DNA of 64,000 nt from Manis javanica (GCF_040802235.1 NC_133166.1:744001-808000), one strand, 5' to 3'. Numbered from the stretch's first letter, positions 47,801 to 57,989 are shown. The notes: a model not told the origin generated them from the letters alone. Translations and numbers: made by a program.

Positions 47801-50800
47801 AATCAGTATCCAGAAATCTATTGCATTCCTATACACTAATGATGAACTAGCAGAAAGAGAAATCAGGATAACAATTCTACTCACAACTACACCAAAAAGA
47901 ATGAAATACTTAGAAATAAACCTAACCAAAAAAGTGAAAGACCTATATGCTGAAACCTAGAAGACACTTATGAGAGAAATTAAAGATACCAATAAATGGA
48001 AACACATCCCATGCTGATGGTATTGTCAAAATGGCCATCCTGCCTAAATCAATCTACAGATTCAGGCAATCCCTATCAAAATACCAACACTTTCTTCAAC
48101 GAACTAGAGCAAATCATCCTAAAATTCATATGGAACCACAAAAGACCCTGAATAGCCAAAGCAATCCTGAGAAGGAAGAATAAAGTGGGAGGGATTACAC
48201 TCCCCAACTTTAAGATCTACTACAAATCCACAGTAATCAAGACAATTTGGTACTTGCTCAAGAACAGAACCATAGACCAATGGAACAGACTAGAGAGCCC
48301 AGATATAAACTCAAGCATATGGTCAGGTAATATATGACAAAGGAGCCATGGACATACAATGGGGAAATGACAGCCTCTTCAATAGCTGGTGTTGGCCAAA
48401 CTAGACAGCTACATGCAAGAAAATGAAACTGGATTATTGTCTAACCCCATCCACAAAAGTGGATGGATTAAAGACTTGAATGTAAGTCATGAAACCATAA
48501 AACTCGTAGAAGATAACATAGGCAAAAGTCTCCTGAATATAAATATGAGCAACTTTTTCCTGAATGCATCTCCTTGAACAAGGGAAACAAAAGTAAAATG
48601 AACACATGGGACTACATCAAACTAAAAAGCTTCTGTACAGCAAAGGACACCATCAACAGAATAAAAAGGCATCTTACAGTATGGGAAGATATATTTGTAA
48701 ACAACATATCCAACAAGGGGTTAACACCCAAAATATATAAAGAACTCACACACCTGAACAACCAAAAAGCAAATAACCTGATTAAAAAATGGGCGGAGGA
48801 TATGAACAGACACTTCTCCACAGAAATTCAGATGGCCAACAGGCACATGAAAAGATACTCCACATCACTAATTATCAGGTAAATGCAAATAAAAACCATG
48901 AGATATCACCTCACACCAGTTAGGATGGTAAGCATTGAAAAGACTAAGAACAACTAGTGCTGGCAAGAATGCGGAGAAAGGGGAACCCTCCTACACTGCT
49001 GGTAGGAATGTAAGTTAGTTCAACCATTGTGGAAAGCAATAGATAGGTTCCTTAGAAAACTGAAAATAGAAGTATCATTTGACAAGGGAATTTCACTCCT
49101 AGGAATTTACACAAAGAATACAACTTCTCAGATTTAAAAAGACACTTGCACCCCTATGTTTACTGCACTATTTAGAACAGCCAAGAGATGGAAGCAACCT
49201 TAGTGTCATCAGTAGATGAATGGATAAAGAAGATGTGATACATATACATGATGGAATACTATTCAGCTATAAGAAAGAAACAAATCCTACCATTTGCAAC
49301 AACATGGATAGAGCTGGAGGATATTATGCTCAGTGAAATAAGCCAGGCAGAGAGAGAGATACCAAATGATTTCCCTCATTTATGGAGTATAACAACGAAT
49401 GAAAACTGAAGGAACAAAACAGCAGCAGACTCACAAACTCCAAGAGGGGACTAGTGGTTACCAAAGGGGAGGAATGGGGGAGGGCGGGTGTGGAGAGAGG
49501 GAGAAGAGGATTGAAGGGTATTATGATTGGCATACATGGTGAGGTGGGGATCATGGGCAAGACAGTGTAGCAGAGAAGGCAAATAGTGACTCTGTGGCAT
49601 CTTACTACACTGACGCACAGTGACTGCAGTGGGGTATGGGGATGGATTCAATAATATGGGTGAATGTAGTAACCACATTGATTTTATGTGAATTCTTCAT
49701 AGGAGTGTATATCTATAATACCTTAATAAAAAATGTTAATTGTATCCTATTATTTTGGCAACAAGGTGAAATAAAAGCATGTACAAGTGCTTTCCTTTTT
49801 CTCACTGACACGTTTAGAGTAAAATCTGAGACATGCCTTTCTAAGTGCGGTTTGTAGGTCTCATCTCTTGGGTCATCTTTGAATGGTATTTCTTCTTCAC
49901 TGATTAACATCTCTTCTTCCTCTTCTTCCTCATCACTACTAAGGAAACAAAGATTAGAAATTCTAGTTGTAAGGGTTGTATCTGACTGGATTTTACTTGG
50001 TAATTTATTTAGAGGTAGTCAAAGTTAACCATAAGGTTATCTAAAATTTTCACTCTTGTGCTCTAACTGGATTGCAATCTAGCTGCTTTATATAAATAAT
50101 AATAAATGGACTTAAAAATACATAAATCCTAGATATGTTATCACTTCACTAAATAAAGGTAATGTGATGACTGCTCAATGGCACGAGATAAAACAAATTG
50201 ACTTTACAATACTATGTCTATTAATCTCCTCTATCAAAAGTCCTATCAACAGACAAAACAAAAAGCCCCCCCAAAACATGATTTATCACAGAATAAACTG
50301 ATAAAATTTCAAAACACTAGCTTACAACACTCCCATTTTACATTAGTGCCTAGCATGGAATAAGCAAGAACACAGAAATAACTCAAAACAGTTTCTGAAC
50401 TAAATAACCAAAGATCACATGGTTAAAGCTCTAACCAAGAACAAAGTAGAACCTAAACTGAACACCAAACTGAAGTTAATTTCTCTTTAACAACTCAAAA
50501 TTCTTTCAAGCAGCAAACACTTCTGATCATTTAATGTAATTGTGCTCTATGATCCCAAGGGTTTAAATATAAAATAGGAAGTTTCTTACCTAATGCCACC
50601 TGGAAATGGATGCTCCTCTGCAACATCTGGAAAATAAAAACAAAACAAAACAAAACTTTTACCTATGTAGGTATTAGTATTTCTCCCCACAGCCAAGAGA
50701 CTCAAACCAAATTACCACCTGGCATAATTAACACAAGAGTATGTGCAAACTGTCAAAAGGAACCCTTTACCACCACACTTGCCCTTGAAAGTTACGCTGT

Positions 50801-51091
50801 TCTGGTAAATGTTCGACATTAGACTGAAAATCTACAGGTAGTTGGTTATTAAATAACCATATTCTACTTGCACTGTACCATAACCAAGCTGATCTGTATT
50901 TGGTTCTGACTTGCAGATGAGCTGCAGGGAGCCAGTCTTGGACCTAGAGCTTCGGGTGTTCTCGGTGTCACGAAGCCTAGAGATAGAAGTTCTGCTACTA
51001 CTGCGCCAGCCTCGGGTAGACCTAGTTGTAGTGACAGAAACTTCCTGAGGAAGGGTAGAATCGTCTTCTTCCTCTTTCTCTTCCTTGGGAT
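38300..51091 (-). CDS. ZFP91: ZFP91 zinc-finger E3 ligase, last nine coding exons
   Basis: ZFP91 is a nuclear five-finger C2H2 protein reported as an atypical E3 ligase that places K63-linked ubiquitin on NIK in non-canonical NF-kB signalling. Coding exons, in gene order, are 50879-51091, 50590-50626, 49837-49938, 43680-43814, 42920-42970, 42408-42486, 41759-41873, 39143-39242 and 38300-38810. Phases join without a break for 1343 bases. They encode an acidic and basic middle region, then fingers starting at CEMEGC, CPHPSC, CEYC, CEIC and CNIC, then a conserved tail ending in EDSDSTGP. This is about 447 of some 570 family residues, so exons 1-2, with the Ala-rich start and the promoter, must lie past 64 kb. 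All introns fit GT-AG except one GC-AG. Confidence 0.95.
39143..39242 (-). CDS. ZFP91: ZFP91 exon with finger 3
   Basis: 100 bases between CTTCTTAG and GTGAGTAT. It reads [20 protein letters not shown], then [11 protein letters not shown], a classic C2H2 finger followed by the standard TGEKP linker. It joins the last exon inside a Gln codon. Confidence 0.95.
40140..40285 (+). mobile_element. MER5-type hAT DNA transposon
   Basis: AATCACCTGGGGGTCTTATTAAATG, a GGCCTGAGGCGC block and TGATGAGTAGCAAAGTCTAG near the end follow the well-known MER5 layout. Located in the ZFP91 intron between 39243 and 41758. Confidence 0.65.
40770..40920 (+). repeat. MIR SINE fragment
   Basis: Core: TCTCACCCTTACAATTCCCATG, TTACCCTTGTTTTACATATGAAG, AATTAGGTGACTTGCC. 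Intronic in ZFP91. Confidence 0.75.
41759..41873 (-). CDS. ZFP91: ZFP91 exon with end of finger 1 and finger 2
   Basis: 115 bases between TGTTTTAG and GTACTTTC. It supplies the two His of finger 1 (HHIKYQH) and all of finger 2 ([20 protein letters not shown], then KHH). The long spacing between the Cys pair (C-P-H-P-S-C) is normal for this protein. Confidence 0.95.
42015..42245 (+). repeat. MIR SINE, nearly complete
   Basis: Full MIR order: AAATGGTTAAGAACGTAGGC, GCCTGGATTCCAATCCAAGTCTGCC, AGCGTGATCTTAGGAAATG, AGATAATAACTCATAGTG, GTGCTTAGCGCAGCAAACGGCAC. It lies in the ZFP91 intron between 41874 and 42407, whose length is mostly this element. Confidence 0.85.
42408..42486 (-). CDS. ZFP91: ZFP91 exon with start of finger 1
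   Basis: 79 bases between TTGATAATAG and GTCAGTGA. It begins with six A bases coding Lys and encodes [20 protein letters not shown], then RYLQ, the Cys pair of finger 1. The finger is split by the next intron. Confidence 0.95.
42920..42970 (-). CDS. ZFP91: ZFP91 small basic exon
   Basis: A 51-base exon between TTATATAG and GTAATTGT, encoding [16 protein letters not shown], a lysine/arginine-rich segment likely to act in nuclear import. It is found by phase continuity and family match, since it is too short for ORF searches. Confidence 0.93.
43680..43814 (-). CDS. ZFP91: ZFP91 exon, charged coiled region
   Basis: 135 bases between TATTTTCAG and GTGAGTAG. It encodes [20 protein letters not shown], then a run of alternating Val and acidic residues (IKVEVEVEV), then EDEEPPRK. 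The region is low-complexity and strongly charged. The upstream exon must end in AG to complete an Arg codon, which sets the unusual GC donor. Confidence 0.94.
44237..44252 (+). repeat. Left target-site duplication of the intronic L1
   Basis: TTAAGTGTATCCTGTT here matches TTAATTGTATCCTATT at 49736-49751 in 14 of 16 positions, at the two ends of the L1. This is the expected scar of target-primed reverse transcription. The length suits L1, and the two differences suggest age. Confidence 0.7.
44457..44804 (+). pseudogene. L1 ORF1 fragment
   Basis: The 115-codon frame has the heptad-like coiled coil of L1 ORF1p ([20 protein letters not shown]) and ends where the RNA-binding domain should begin. 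The RNA-binding part continues only in broken frames to about 45350. Confidence 0.85.
45724..46231 (+). pseudogene. L1 ORF2 endonuclease fragment
   Basis: Two overlapping frames (45724-46125 and 45983-46231) together cover the endonuclease: [20 protein letters not shown], then [11 protein letters not shown], then [10 protein letters not shown] frameshift between about 45985 and 46125 separates them. It matches the fragment at 3350-4018 closely. Confidence 0.85.
46807..47742 (+). pseudogene. L1 ORF2 reverse transcriptase fragments
   Basis: Pieces at 46807-47055 and 47401-47742 carry the start of the reverse transcriptase ([20 protein letters not shown]) and the [13 protein letters not shown] and [14 protein letters not shown] blocks. 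The active-site FADD motif that should follow KLSLF is disrupted: TTTGCAGGTATTGTAC replaces the longer sequence kept in the other copy. Confidence 0.85.
49736..49751 (+). repeat. Right target-site duplication of the intronic L1
   Basis: TTAATTGTATCCTATT partners 44237-44252 and directly follows the A-rich tail of the L1. Confidence 0.7.
49837..49938 (-). CDS. ZFP91: ZFP91 acidic exon, ends at a GC donor
   Basis: 102 bases after TTCCTTAG. It encodes [20 protein letters not shown], then [13 protein letters not shown], a strongly acidic block. The exon ends CACTTAGAAAG before GCATGT. The frame stays open past the donor for 41 residues, so an ORF search alone would overrun this boundary. Confidence 0.94.
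50590..50626 (-). CDS. ZFP91: ZFP91 37-base microexon
   Basis: Between TATTTTCCAG and GTAAGAAA. It encodes [13 protein letters not shown] with split codons on both sides. The family equivalent reads DVGEEHQSPGGIS. It is found by phase and family match. Confidence 0.92.
50879..51091 (-). CDS. ZFP91: ZFP91 first exon in window, acidic and Ser/Arg-rich
   Basis: 213 bases between TCTTGTCTAG and GTACAGTG. It encodes [20 protein letters not shown], then a Ser/Arg/Thr-rich part ([29 protein letters not shown]) ending NTDQLGY. The exon starts with split-codon bases AT, so the preceding exon must end in G. That exon was not found up to 64000. The open frame extends further in both directions into introns. 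Confidence 0.94.
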
Positions 51092-51957
51092 CTAGACAAG
51101 AACACATACCATTCTTCTTAAGTTTATAGTTAACCAAGGACTACCTGTGTAAATCTACTGCCGTAAATACAATCAATGAAAAGAAAATAAATGTTTTTCC
51201 CCTCCACGGAAAAAAAACCCTCAGATATTTACTGAATAGAAACAAGATGAGAGGAAAATAAGATAAAACTTATCCTTACCGTCATCACTCTGGATAAAAA
51301 ATCTTCATTCTGCAAAGCAGTAATTTTTTATTGCCTTACCTACAAAAGGTGGAATGCTAAGAGAAGTATGCAAAACACCTAATTCAAGTCATGGATTTCT
51401 AACCTCTAACCTGTAATGTAGTTACAAAAGAAACTACATTAAGTGAGTAGTCCCAGAAAGATGCCCAGAACTACAGAGGCATTAAAAAGAAAGAAATCAG
51501 AGGTCTAGATGGTTTAACAACCAAACAATGCTGGAAGGAATTGCTGAAGAGGAATTTCATAATAGGAATAACTTCCACTGACTCTATTCAATAGTTCTAC
51601 TTAAAACTAAGCCACGAATTTGAATTAATATATATGGGCAAATCATGACAAAGGCCAGCTTCAGTGTTGCTCTATTTCAGCTGTCCTGTGAGATGCTGTG
51701 TGAAAGAACACACAGTATCTGCTTGTTATCCTATACTTCCCCATGCTTTAAAGGGTGAAGGAAATGAGGTAGGGTAGGGCCATCACCTAAGATAATAGAT
51801 AATAAAAAGCTCAGCATTAGAAATTGACTCATACCTAGAGTAGATTATTACATAGATCTACGTATGTTAGTGTATCAAATATGATCTTATTTTGACTATG
51901 GAAGATTACTGTAGTATCTCAGAATGGAAAAAGCCCAACAGCACAAAATTTCAGGTC

Positions 51958-52700
51958 TTAACACCGATTCATCTGACTACACACATAAATATAAAAACAA
52001 TTGCCTGTAAGGCAGATTCCACTATAAGCAGAGTCTAAACAGCCTAATAGAAAAATGACAGCCCAGGTAAAACATATGGCTTTCAAACATCTGAACAATA
52101 AAAAAAAGTCAATCCCCTCATAACAAGAGAAACACAAATGAAAATGGCAACATGATACTACTGTTCCCCTATCATACTGCAATGATCCTAATGTTTGGAA
52201 ATATACAGTATTGGCCAGGCTATAGGGAAAACAACCTAATACAGATGACAGTATGTGCACTGGAAAAACCCTCTCCCTGAAGAACAATTTGGCAGTATGT
52301 ATCAAAATCATAAATGCATACATGTAACACATATGAAGATATGCAGCATATATATATGACAACATTACTTCCAGCAGAATATACAAGAAATTGGTTAAGT
52401 ATCAGTCACTTCCAGGGAAGGTCCAAAAATATGTCCAGCAATTCCACCTTAGAGGTATCTACCCTAGGAAAAGAAACTGGCACATGGGGGTTCATTATAC
52501 CATGTTTATAGTAGCTAAAGTAAGGAAACTACCTTCCATCAACTAGGAAGTGTTTAAATAAACTATGGTACATTATCAAGATGGAATAGTACATGGAGTT
52601 ATCTGTAAAGAATGACATGGAATTACTGATAAAAACACTGTTAAATGGAAAAAAGATTCAAAACTATATAGACAGAATGGTATGATGTGCATTTCCTTTT
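51958..52700 (+). mobile_element. Ancient L1M 3' fragment
   Basis: Old L1 3' landmarks on the plus strand: AATTTGGCAGTATGTATCAAAATC near 52288, a CCAGCAATTCCACC block near 52436, TGTTTATAGTAGCTAAAGTAAGG near 52503, ATGGAATAGTACATGGAG near 52581. The 142-codon minus-strand frame across it is the antisense of this repeat, not a gene. Confidence 0.7.
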
Positions 52701-53575
52701 TTTCCTTTCTGTTCATTACCTTTCTCATCCTTCTCCAACCTGAGCTAATTTAAATATCAAAATAATGATACCAGTAATAATAATAGGTCAGAATTAAAAC
52801 TATCATAAAAACTATCTAGTCTAAGGACAATCCAATCAGTTTCGCCCATAAAACAACTGGAAGGTCAAAGAGGACAACTTATTTAAGATCACAAAGCTAG
52901 TTAAGCAGACCTAAAAATCTTATCTTCAGATAGCAATCAAGGATTTTTACATGTAGGTCATGGCTGCTTTTAAGAGTTTCTTCAAAGGGACCAATCCGAT
53001 ATTATCCACAAAATATTACAACATTAAATAACAGAAAATGATTTTACTAAATCCAATTATACTAATTTGGACTTTAAACCCACTCCATAACCTCTCATGC
53101 TCAATAAAGCTCTTTTCTTCTTCATGATTAAAGAACAGTATACCTAAACCTTATACTGTGGGATAAATGATGACAATTTGATGAAATATCCTTACAAATA
53201 AAGCCTCTCTTGTGGAATATAACACCTACCCCCCAAAACTCTAGTCTAAGAAGAAAAAAGGAATTTTCAGAGAGTGATGTCAGCAAAATGTTCTTTGACA
53301 GAAACTCACACACAAACCTGCCAGAATCTATTTTGTAAAAACCCTGGGAAACAAAGGTTCACAACAAACAAGTGAGTAATGGATCAAGAAAAGCATGAGT
53401 TAAACGAGACATTTAAGAAAGTATCTATCAAATCACTTGCTGGAAACGAACTAAAGGAAACAGAACCTTTAAAGACCACACAAGACAAAGTGTATGATTT
53501 TTTTAAAATATGCTGAAAGAGCTTATGGGTAAAACTGTAATATTTTCAGAATATCCCACCTGGCTTTAGTATATC

Positions 53576-53850
53576 TGTGTATCGACAGGTGTTCCTCAGG
53601 GGTGGACAGCAGTAGTTCACCTCTGTATCAATGGGTAATTACCTGGGCGACCAAGGGCTTATCTGAACCTGAGAGGTTAGGGGAAGGGTTTTGCTTACTT
53701 CTGCCTGAGCCAGAAAGAGAGAGCCCCGGACTGCAGTTTGTAAGCAATAAATGGGTTTTAAACTTTATTTCTCCTTTTGACTGATTTTGGTTTTAGAGTT
53801 ATTATGACCTGGAATTTCCTCTCCCCAGAGTTACATCTGGAGGTAGTTGG
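53576..53850 (+). mobile_element. Probable 5' LTR of the ERV-L relic
   Basis: A TG-starting stretch with AATAAA at 53746-53751 and a T-rich, U5-like end lies directly before the gag-like region. No matching 3' LTR exists downstream, so identification rests on position and layout. A primer-binding site next to it could not be resolved by eye. Confidence 0.5.
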
Positions 53851-54939
53851 CAGGATCTCTGAACCCGGTATCTGTCAAAATGGGTGCAACCTATGAGAAG
53901 ATTGCCCCTAGAGATGGTGGGGAGATCCCGGAACCACCCATCAATGGTGGGGAGGCCCCAGTGGATGCAGCGGCACAGGGTGCAGCTTCACTTGTTATCC
54001 CCCTAGCTGTGGGGCTTTCAATTTGAGAGCCCCTAGTGGGGAATTGGGTCTAGGGTAAAGGTGGGGCCTTCTCCAGAACTGCGAAAGGGTGGAAACACCA
54101 GAAGCTGCAGAATTAGTCCTCCATGAGTTGGAAGACTGCTTGGAGACCTTAGGAGGCCGTGTAGCAGCTAGCACTGCAGGGTCTCTTTTCATCAAGATAG
54201 TGGAAAATATACAGGAAAGAGAGACAATTATTGAGAGGGTCAGTGAGAGAGAGGGACTTAGGTGGGAGAAAAGACACACTTCAGCATTACTTGGAGGACC
54301 TGGGTGATAACCTATAGGATACTGTTCAGGAAGAGAGACAGTTACTGAAAAGGCAGGTCACACTCCTAGAAGATTCCTTAGCAGCCAAGAGGGGGGAGGC
54401 GGCAGGAAAAGCAGCATTGCAGGAGGCCATGGGGGACAGGGAGGAAAGAGTAGTGCATTCAGTCCCAGAGATGGAGGAGGTGGCAGGGCCATGGGCCGAT
54501 CTGCTACAGAGGCTACTGCTGGAGGTATCATCCTCTCCTGTTTTAAAGGCTGGCCCAGCTGTAATTAAGAAAATAAAACCAAAACAACCATAGGCTCCTC
54601 AGGGGGAGGAGCCACCCCCTCCCCAGGTTGTGGAGCACGCCATGATCCGTCCCTATACCCAGGATGAGCTGGTGGGCATAAGCTTCCAGTATAGGCAGAG
54701 GCCATCAGAAGGAATCTCTGCCTACATGGCTTTTACATCTCTGGGATATGGGGGTGGAAAACAGTTATGTCAGGTACTGAGATGGGTAGAATGGCTTTCC
54801 TGATGACTCTCCCTTTCCTGTGGCAGTGGCTGCAAAATGCCCATCACGCCTCAGGGAATCAGACACCCCTGGAATGGCTGACAGCTGCCGTCAGGGTAGT
54901 CTGGCCTAATCAGGATGATTTACCATATTTATCCAGTAG

Positions 54940-55596
54940 TTGGAAAACTGTATGCAGAGCTCCAACAGGAAATTGGGTATGAAAAATATCATCTATAGTA
55001 TGGACCCCCAGGGCCCTGATGAGGTATTCACTGTAGGAATAAGAAATCTGGTGCTCCATACAGCTCCCCCATCTCTTTTTGGGTCCCTAGTCACTACTCT
55101 TGCCCTCCACATAGGGCAACCCCTAAGTGAGGCTACTCATACTTTAGCAGACCTGGAGGAGGTTGAAACAATAAGGAGATGGAAGGAAGTACCGGCTACG
55201 ACTGAAAGCAGAGGTGCAAATGGCACCATGAAGGTCTCAAGGACCCAGATGTGGGTTGATTTGATAAAGGCTGGGGTAGTGAAAGAAAAACTTAATGGGC
55301 AGCCCAATAGAATCTTGTTAGAACTGTGGCACCAATTAAAGCCAGAGCAGCAGTTCCAGCCGCTGAGGTCCAGGACACGGAAACTAGAGTCAAGGCCTCA
55401 TGCCCAACCTGTGTCCCTGCAAAACTTCCTGGGAGACAGTACTCAGGATTCGCCTGAGCCCTCACCCCAACAGGATGATTGGGCACTGTGGTTCGACTCG
55501 GGGCGGGGGGAGGGAGAGTCAAGGTCCCCACCTTGGGAAACACGGTGGAGACTGGAGGCCACATGTAGAATTAGCAATTCATTGGTTCCCCTGTGA
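54940..55596 (+). pseudogene. ERV-L gag-like open fragment (218 codons)
   Basis: The longest open frame in the window, just before the protease. Its position and a Pro/Gln/Ser/Arg-rich C-terminal half fit a late-gag segment. No zinc knuckle was seen, as is usual for ERV-L. Upstream gag is in pieces (for example 54089-54307). No host function is implied. Confidence 0.65.
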
Positions 55597-55790
55597 ATGT
55601 ACATGGTGGACACAGGAGCTGAGTGTTCTCTGATTCATGGCAACCCTGAGCATTTTCCTGGGACCCCTGCTGTCATAGATGGCTATGGGAGTAAGGCAAT
55701 TAGAGTGAAGAAAGCCCAAATCCCACTGGGGGTAATGCGTTTACTCACAAAGCAGTATAACTAAGTACATTCCTCCCATCCCTGAATATA
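55590..55790 (+). pseudogene. ERV-L protease remnant
   Basis: An aspartic protease segment. The DTGAE catalytic motif (55609-55623) is intact and is followed by a Gly-rich stretch, with a stop soon after near 55763. It lies between gag-like and reverse transcriptase sequence in the usual order. Confidence 0.7.
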
Positions 55791-55792
55791 TT

Positions 55793-56700
55793 TTGGAGGT
55801 AGATATCATGCAGGGCCTGTGGTTACAAACCACTACAGATGGGTTCAATTTGAGGGTACATGTGGTAAAGGCAGTTCTAAGGGGACATGCTAAGCACCCA
55901 CCTGTAACTCTGCCTTTACCTCAGCAGGTGACAAATACTAATAAGCAATATAAATTGCCTGGGGGGCACAAAGAAATTGGAAAAACTCTACAGGAGTTGG
56001 AGAAGGTGGGCATCATAAAGCCCACTCATAGTCTTTTTAGTTCCCCAGTGTGGCCAGTGAAAAAGCCAGATGGATCCTGGCATGACTGTGGACTACAGAG
56101 AACTGGATAAAGTCACATCCCCTTTGCATGCTGCTGTCCCCTCTATAGCAGACATTCTGGACACCCTCGCCATGACCTGGGAACATATCATTATGTAGTA
56201 CACCTTGCTAATGCTTTCTTCTCTATTGACATAGCACAGGAAAGTCAGGAACAGTTTGCCTTCACATAGGAAAGCCAGCAGTGGACATTCACTGTCCTTC
56301 CACAGGGATACCTCCAGTCCCACCATCTGTCACAGACTTGTAGCCCAGGACTTGGCCACATGGAAAAAACCGTGAATGGTGCGGTTTTATCACTACATTG
56401 ATGATGTTATGTTCACATCTGATTCTCTTGCAGATTTAGAAGGGGCAGTTCCTAGACTGTTGCAACATGTATAGGAAAAAGGATGGGCTGTGAACAGCAC
56501 CAAGGTTCAGGGACCTGGTTTGTCTGTAAAATTCTTGGGAGTTGTCTGGTCAGGTAAAACTAAAGTTATTCCTGAAGCAGTCATAGACAAGGTCCTGGAT
56601 TTCCCACCCCTACCACTATGGCAGTATTACAAGAGTTTTTGGGTCTTTTGGGCTATTGGAGAGTGTTTATCCCGCACTGGGCACAAATTCTGAAGCCGTT
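55793..56700 (+). pseudogene. ERV-L reverse transcriptase remnant
   Basis: Polymerase similarity spans several broken frames. The N-terminal LPGGHKEIG and SPVWPVKKPDGSW blocks lie at 55793-56110, and the catalytic YIDD box at 56394-56405. A further block (GLSVKFLGVVWSGKTK) lies at 56490-56693. At least one frame change occurs near 56080, and stops at 56268 and elsewhere. Dead. Confidence 0.8.
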
Positions 56701-57760
56701 ATACTGGTTGGTATGAAACGGTATCAGGTAGCACCAGGATGAGACATGTGTAGTTGCTTTTACTGCTGCCAAGCGGGCAGTCAAGGCTGTGCAGGCCTTG
56801 AATGTAATGGATTCATCAAGGCCCTGTGAGCTAGATGTTCATGTAACCGAAGGTGGTTATGGATGGGGTCTTTGGCAGCGGCTTGAACAGACACAGCAAC
56901 CTATTGGATTCTGGTCACAACTATGAAAAGGAGCAGAGGTCTGGTACACCTTGACAGAGAAGCAACTGGCTGCTGTGTACCACACGTTGCTGGCTATGGA
57001 GCCCAATGCCAGAAAAGCTCTGACCAAGGTAATGACTACCTATATCCCATTGCAGGGTGGACCCAAAGGCCACGGAGTGGCATGGCACAGACACCCATAT
57101 GGCCAAATGGGGTATTTACAGCAGTGCAGTGCCCTCTCTACTAGCCCCTTAAGTGGAGAACTCCAACACTTACTGGGGCCAGTGACCTATACCAGTGGAA
57201 AGCAGGAAGAGCTTGCTTTTAAGCCACTGGTAGCTGAGAGTCCTTATTAGGAAGGAAAAGCCCCTATACCTGAAAATGCTTGGTATACAGACAGCTCCAG
57301 TCATGGGCAGCCCCCAAAGTGGAGGGCTGTGGCTTTCCATCCTAAGACCGAGACAATATGGATGGAGGACGGAGAGGGGAAGAGCAGTCCATGGGCTCAG
57401 TCGCAGGTAGTATGGCGCGTGATCACCAGGAGCTCCCCCATATTTGTCTGCACTGACAGGTGGGCCGTCTATCGGGGCTTGACCCTGTAGCTAGCAACAT
57501 GGTACCATGCCAAATGGATGGTTGGTCACTAGCTCCTTTGGAGGCAAGAGCTGTGGCAAGATCTATGTGCCTCTGGTCAGACTAAGACTGTTACCGTGTA
57601 TCATGTGACTGCCCATTTGCTTTGGCATCCCCAGGGAATGATGAAGCAGACACACTGGCCCAGGTGCGCTGGCTAGACAGAAAGCCTGCCTCTGATGTGG
57701 CCCAATGGTTACATTAACATTTGTTGCACACAGAGCAAAAGACAATGTGGACTGTAGCCT
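56700..57760 (+). pseudogene. ERV-L connection and RNase H remnant
   Basis: Pieces at 56923-57250 and a NDEADTLAQVRW block near 57638 represent the RNase H domain that removes RNA from hybrids. Similarity fades after about 57715, so integrase and everything beyond are missing. A G-rich run (GTGGGGGGGTGGGGG type) near 57765 marks the right edge. Confidence 0.65.
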
Positions 57761-57989
57761 GTCGTGGGGGGGTGGGGGTGGGTGGCTTGCCGTTGACCTT
57801 TCGGATGTACTGAAGCCAGCCGAGATATTCTGGAAATGTTACATTTTACCCACAACACCAATGGACTTTTGTTTATAACAGCCCTTCTTAAGACCCCCTC
57901 CTTTACAATAAAAAAGCATTCTTTTCCTTTGGTTATTGGGACTTGTCTATGGCTCTTGCCATTGCTTGCCTGTCCTGACCTCTATTCCT

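Larger units (their letters stand above)
44253..49735 (+). mobile_element. 5'-truncated L1 inside a ZFP91 intron, antisense to the gene
   Basis: Same family as the L1 at 1-5780 but on the plus strand. It begins partway into the 5' UTR, since the GATGGCGGC start is missing. ORF1 coiled-coil sequence starts near 44470. ORF2 starts near 45660 with LNVNG-like residues and QETHFKPKD. The 3' UTR ends in CTTAATAAAAAATG at about 49735. ORF2 is broken many times. At the reverse transcriptase active site, near 47716, 8 bases are missing relative to the other copy, which removes the FADD aspartates. It is flanked by a 16-base duplication. The copy is dead, but its 3' end lies 100 bases from a ZFP91 splice donor. 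Confidence 0.95.
43815..49836 (-). other. ZFP91: ZFP91 intron with GC donor, mostly filled by L1
   Basis: This intron is 6022 bases long. Its donor reads AAAG then GCATGT, and its acceptor is TATTTTCAG. The phase check leaves no room for a GT donor, because the codons before (CACTTAGAAAG) and after (GGAAACC) join as Leu-Glu-Arg-Glu. About 5.5 kb of it is an antisense L1 with its duplicated target, so the ancestral intron was only about 520 bases. Confidence 0.8.
53850..57760 (+). mobile_element. ERV-L type endogenous retrovirus, gag-pro-pol relic
   Basis: An old retroviral copy, antisense to ZFP91 and inside its presumed upstream intron. In order it holds a gag-like region (about 53880-55590), a protease with a DTGAE active-site motif (55609-55623), a reverse transcriptase with a YIDD motif (56394-56405) and RNase H sequence to about 57715. 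The order and the pol sequence style fit class III (ERV-L). No complete integrase, no env and no 3' LTR were seen. Frameshifts and stops break every gene, so it cannot produce virus. Confidence 0.85.

Noticed and set aside
49713-49910. The 65-codon frame as a single ZFP91 coding unit
   Set aside because: The part past 49837 diverges from the family and runs into the intron. The exon ends at the GC donor.
51270-51300. A possible ZFP91 microexon on the minus strand (CCAG, then AGTGATGACG, then GTAAGG)
   Set aside because: Ten bases with no matching ZFP91 sequence and no correct phase. The splice-like ends look like chance.
51958-52386. 142-codon minus-strand frame
   Set aside because: It is the antisense of an ancient L1 3' end, rich in hydrophobic residues only because of base composition.
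54940-55596. 218-codon frame as a possible host gene
   Set aside because: It sits between ERV-L gag-like and protease sequence in the usual order and is best read as the retroviral gag tail.
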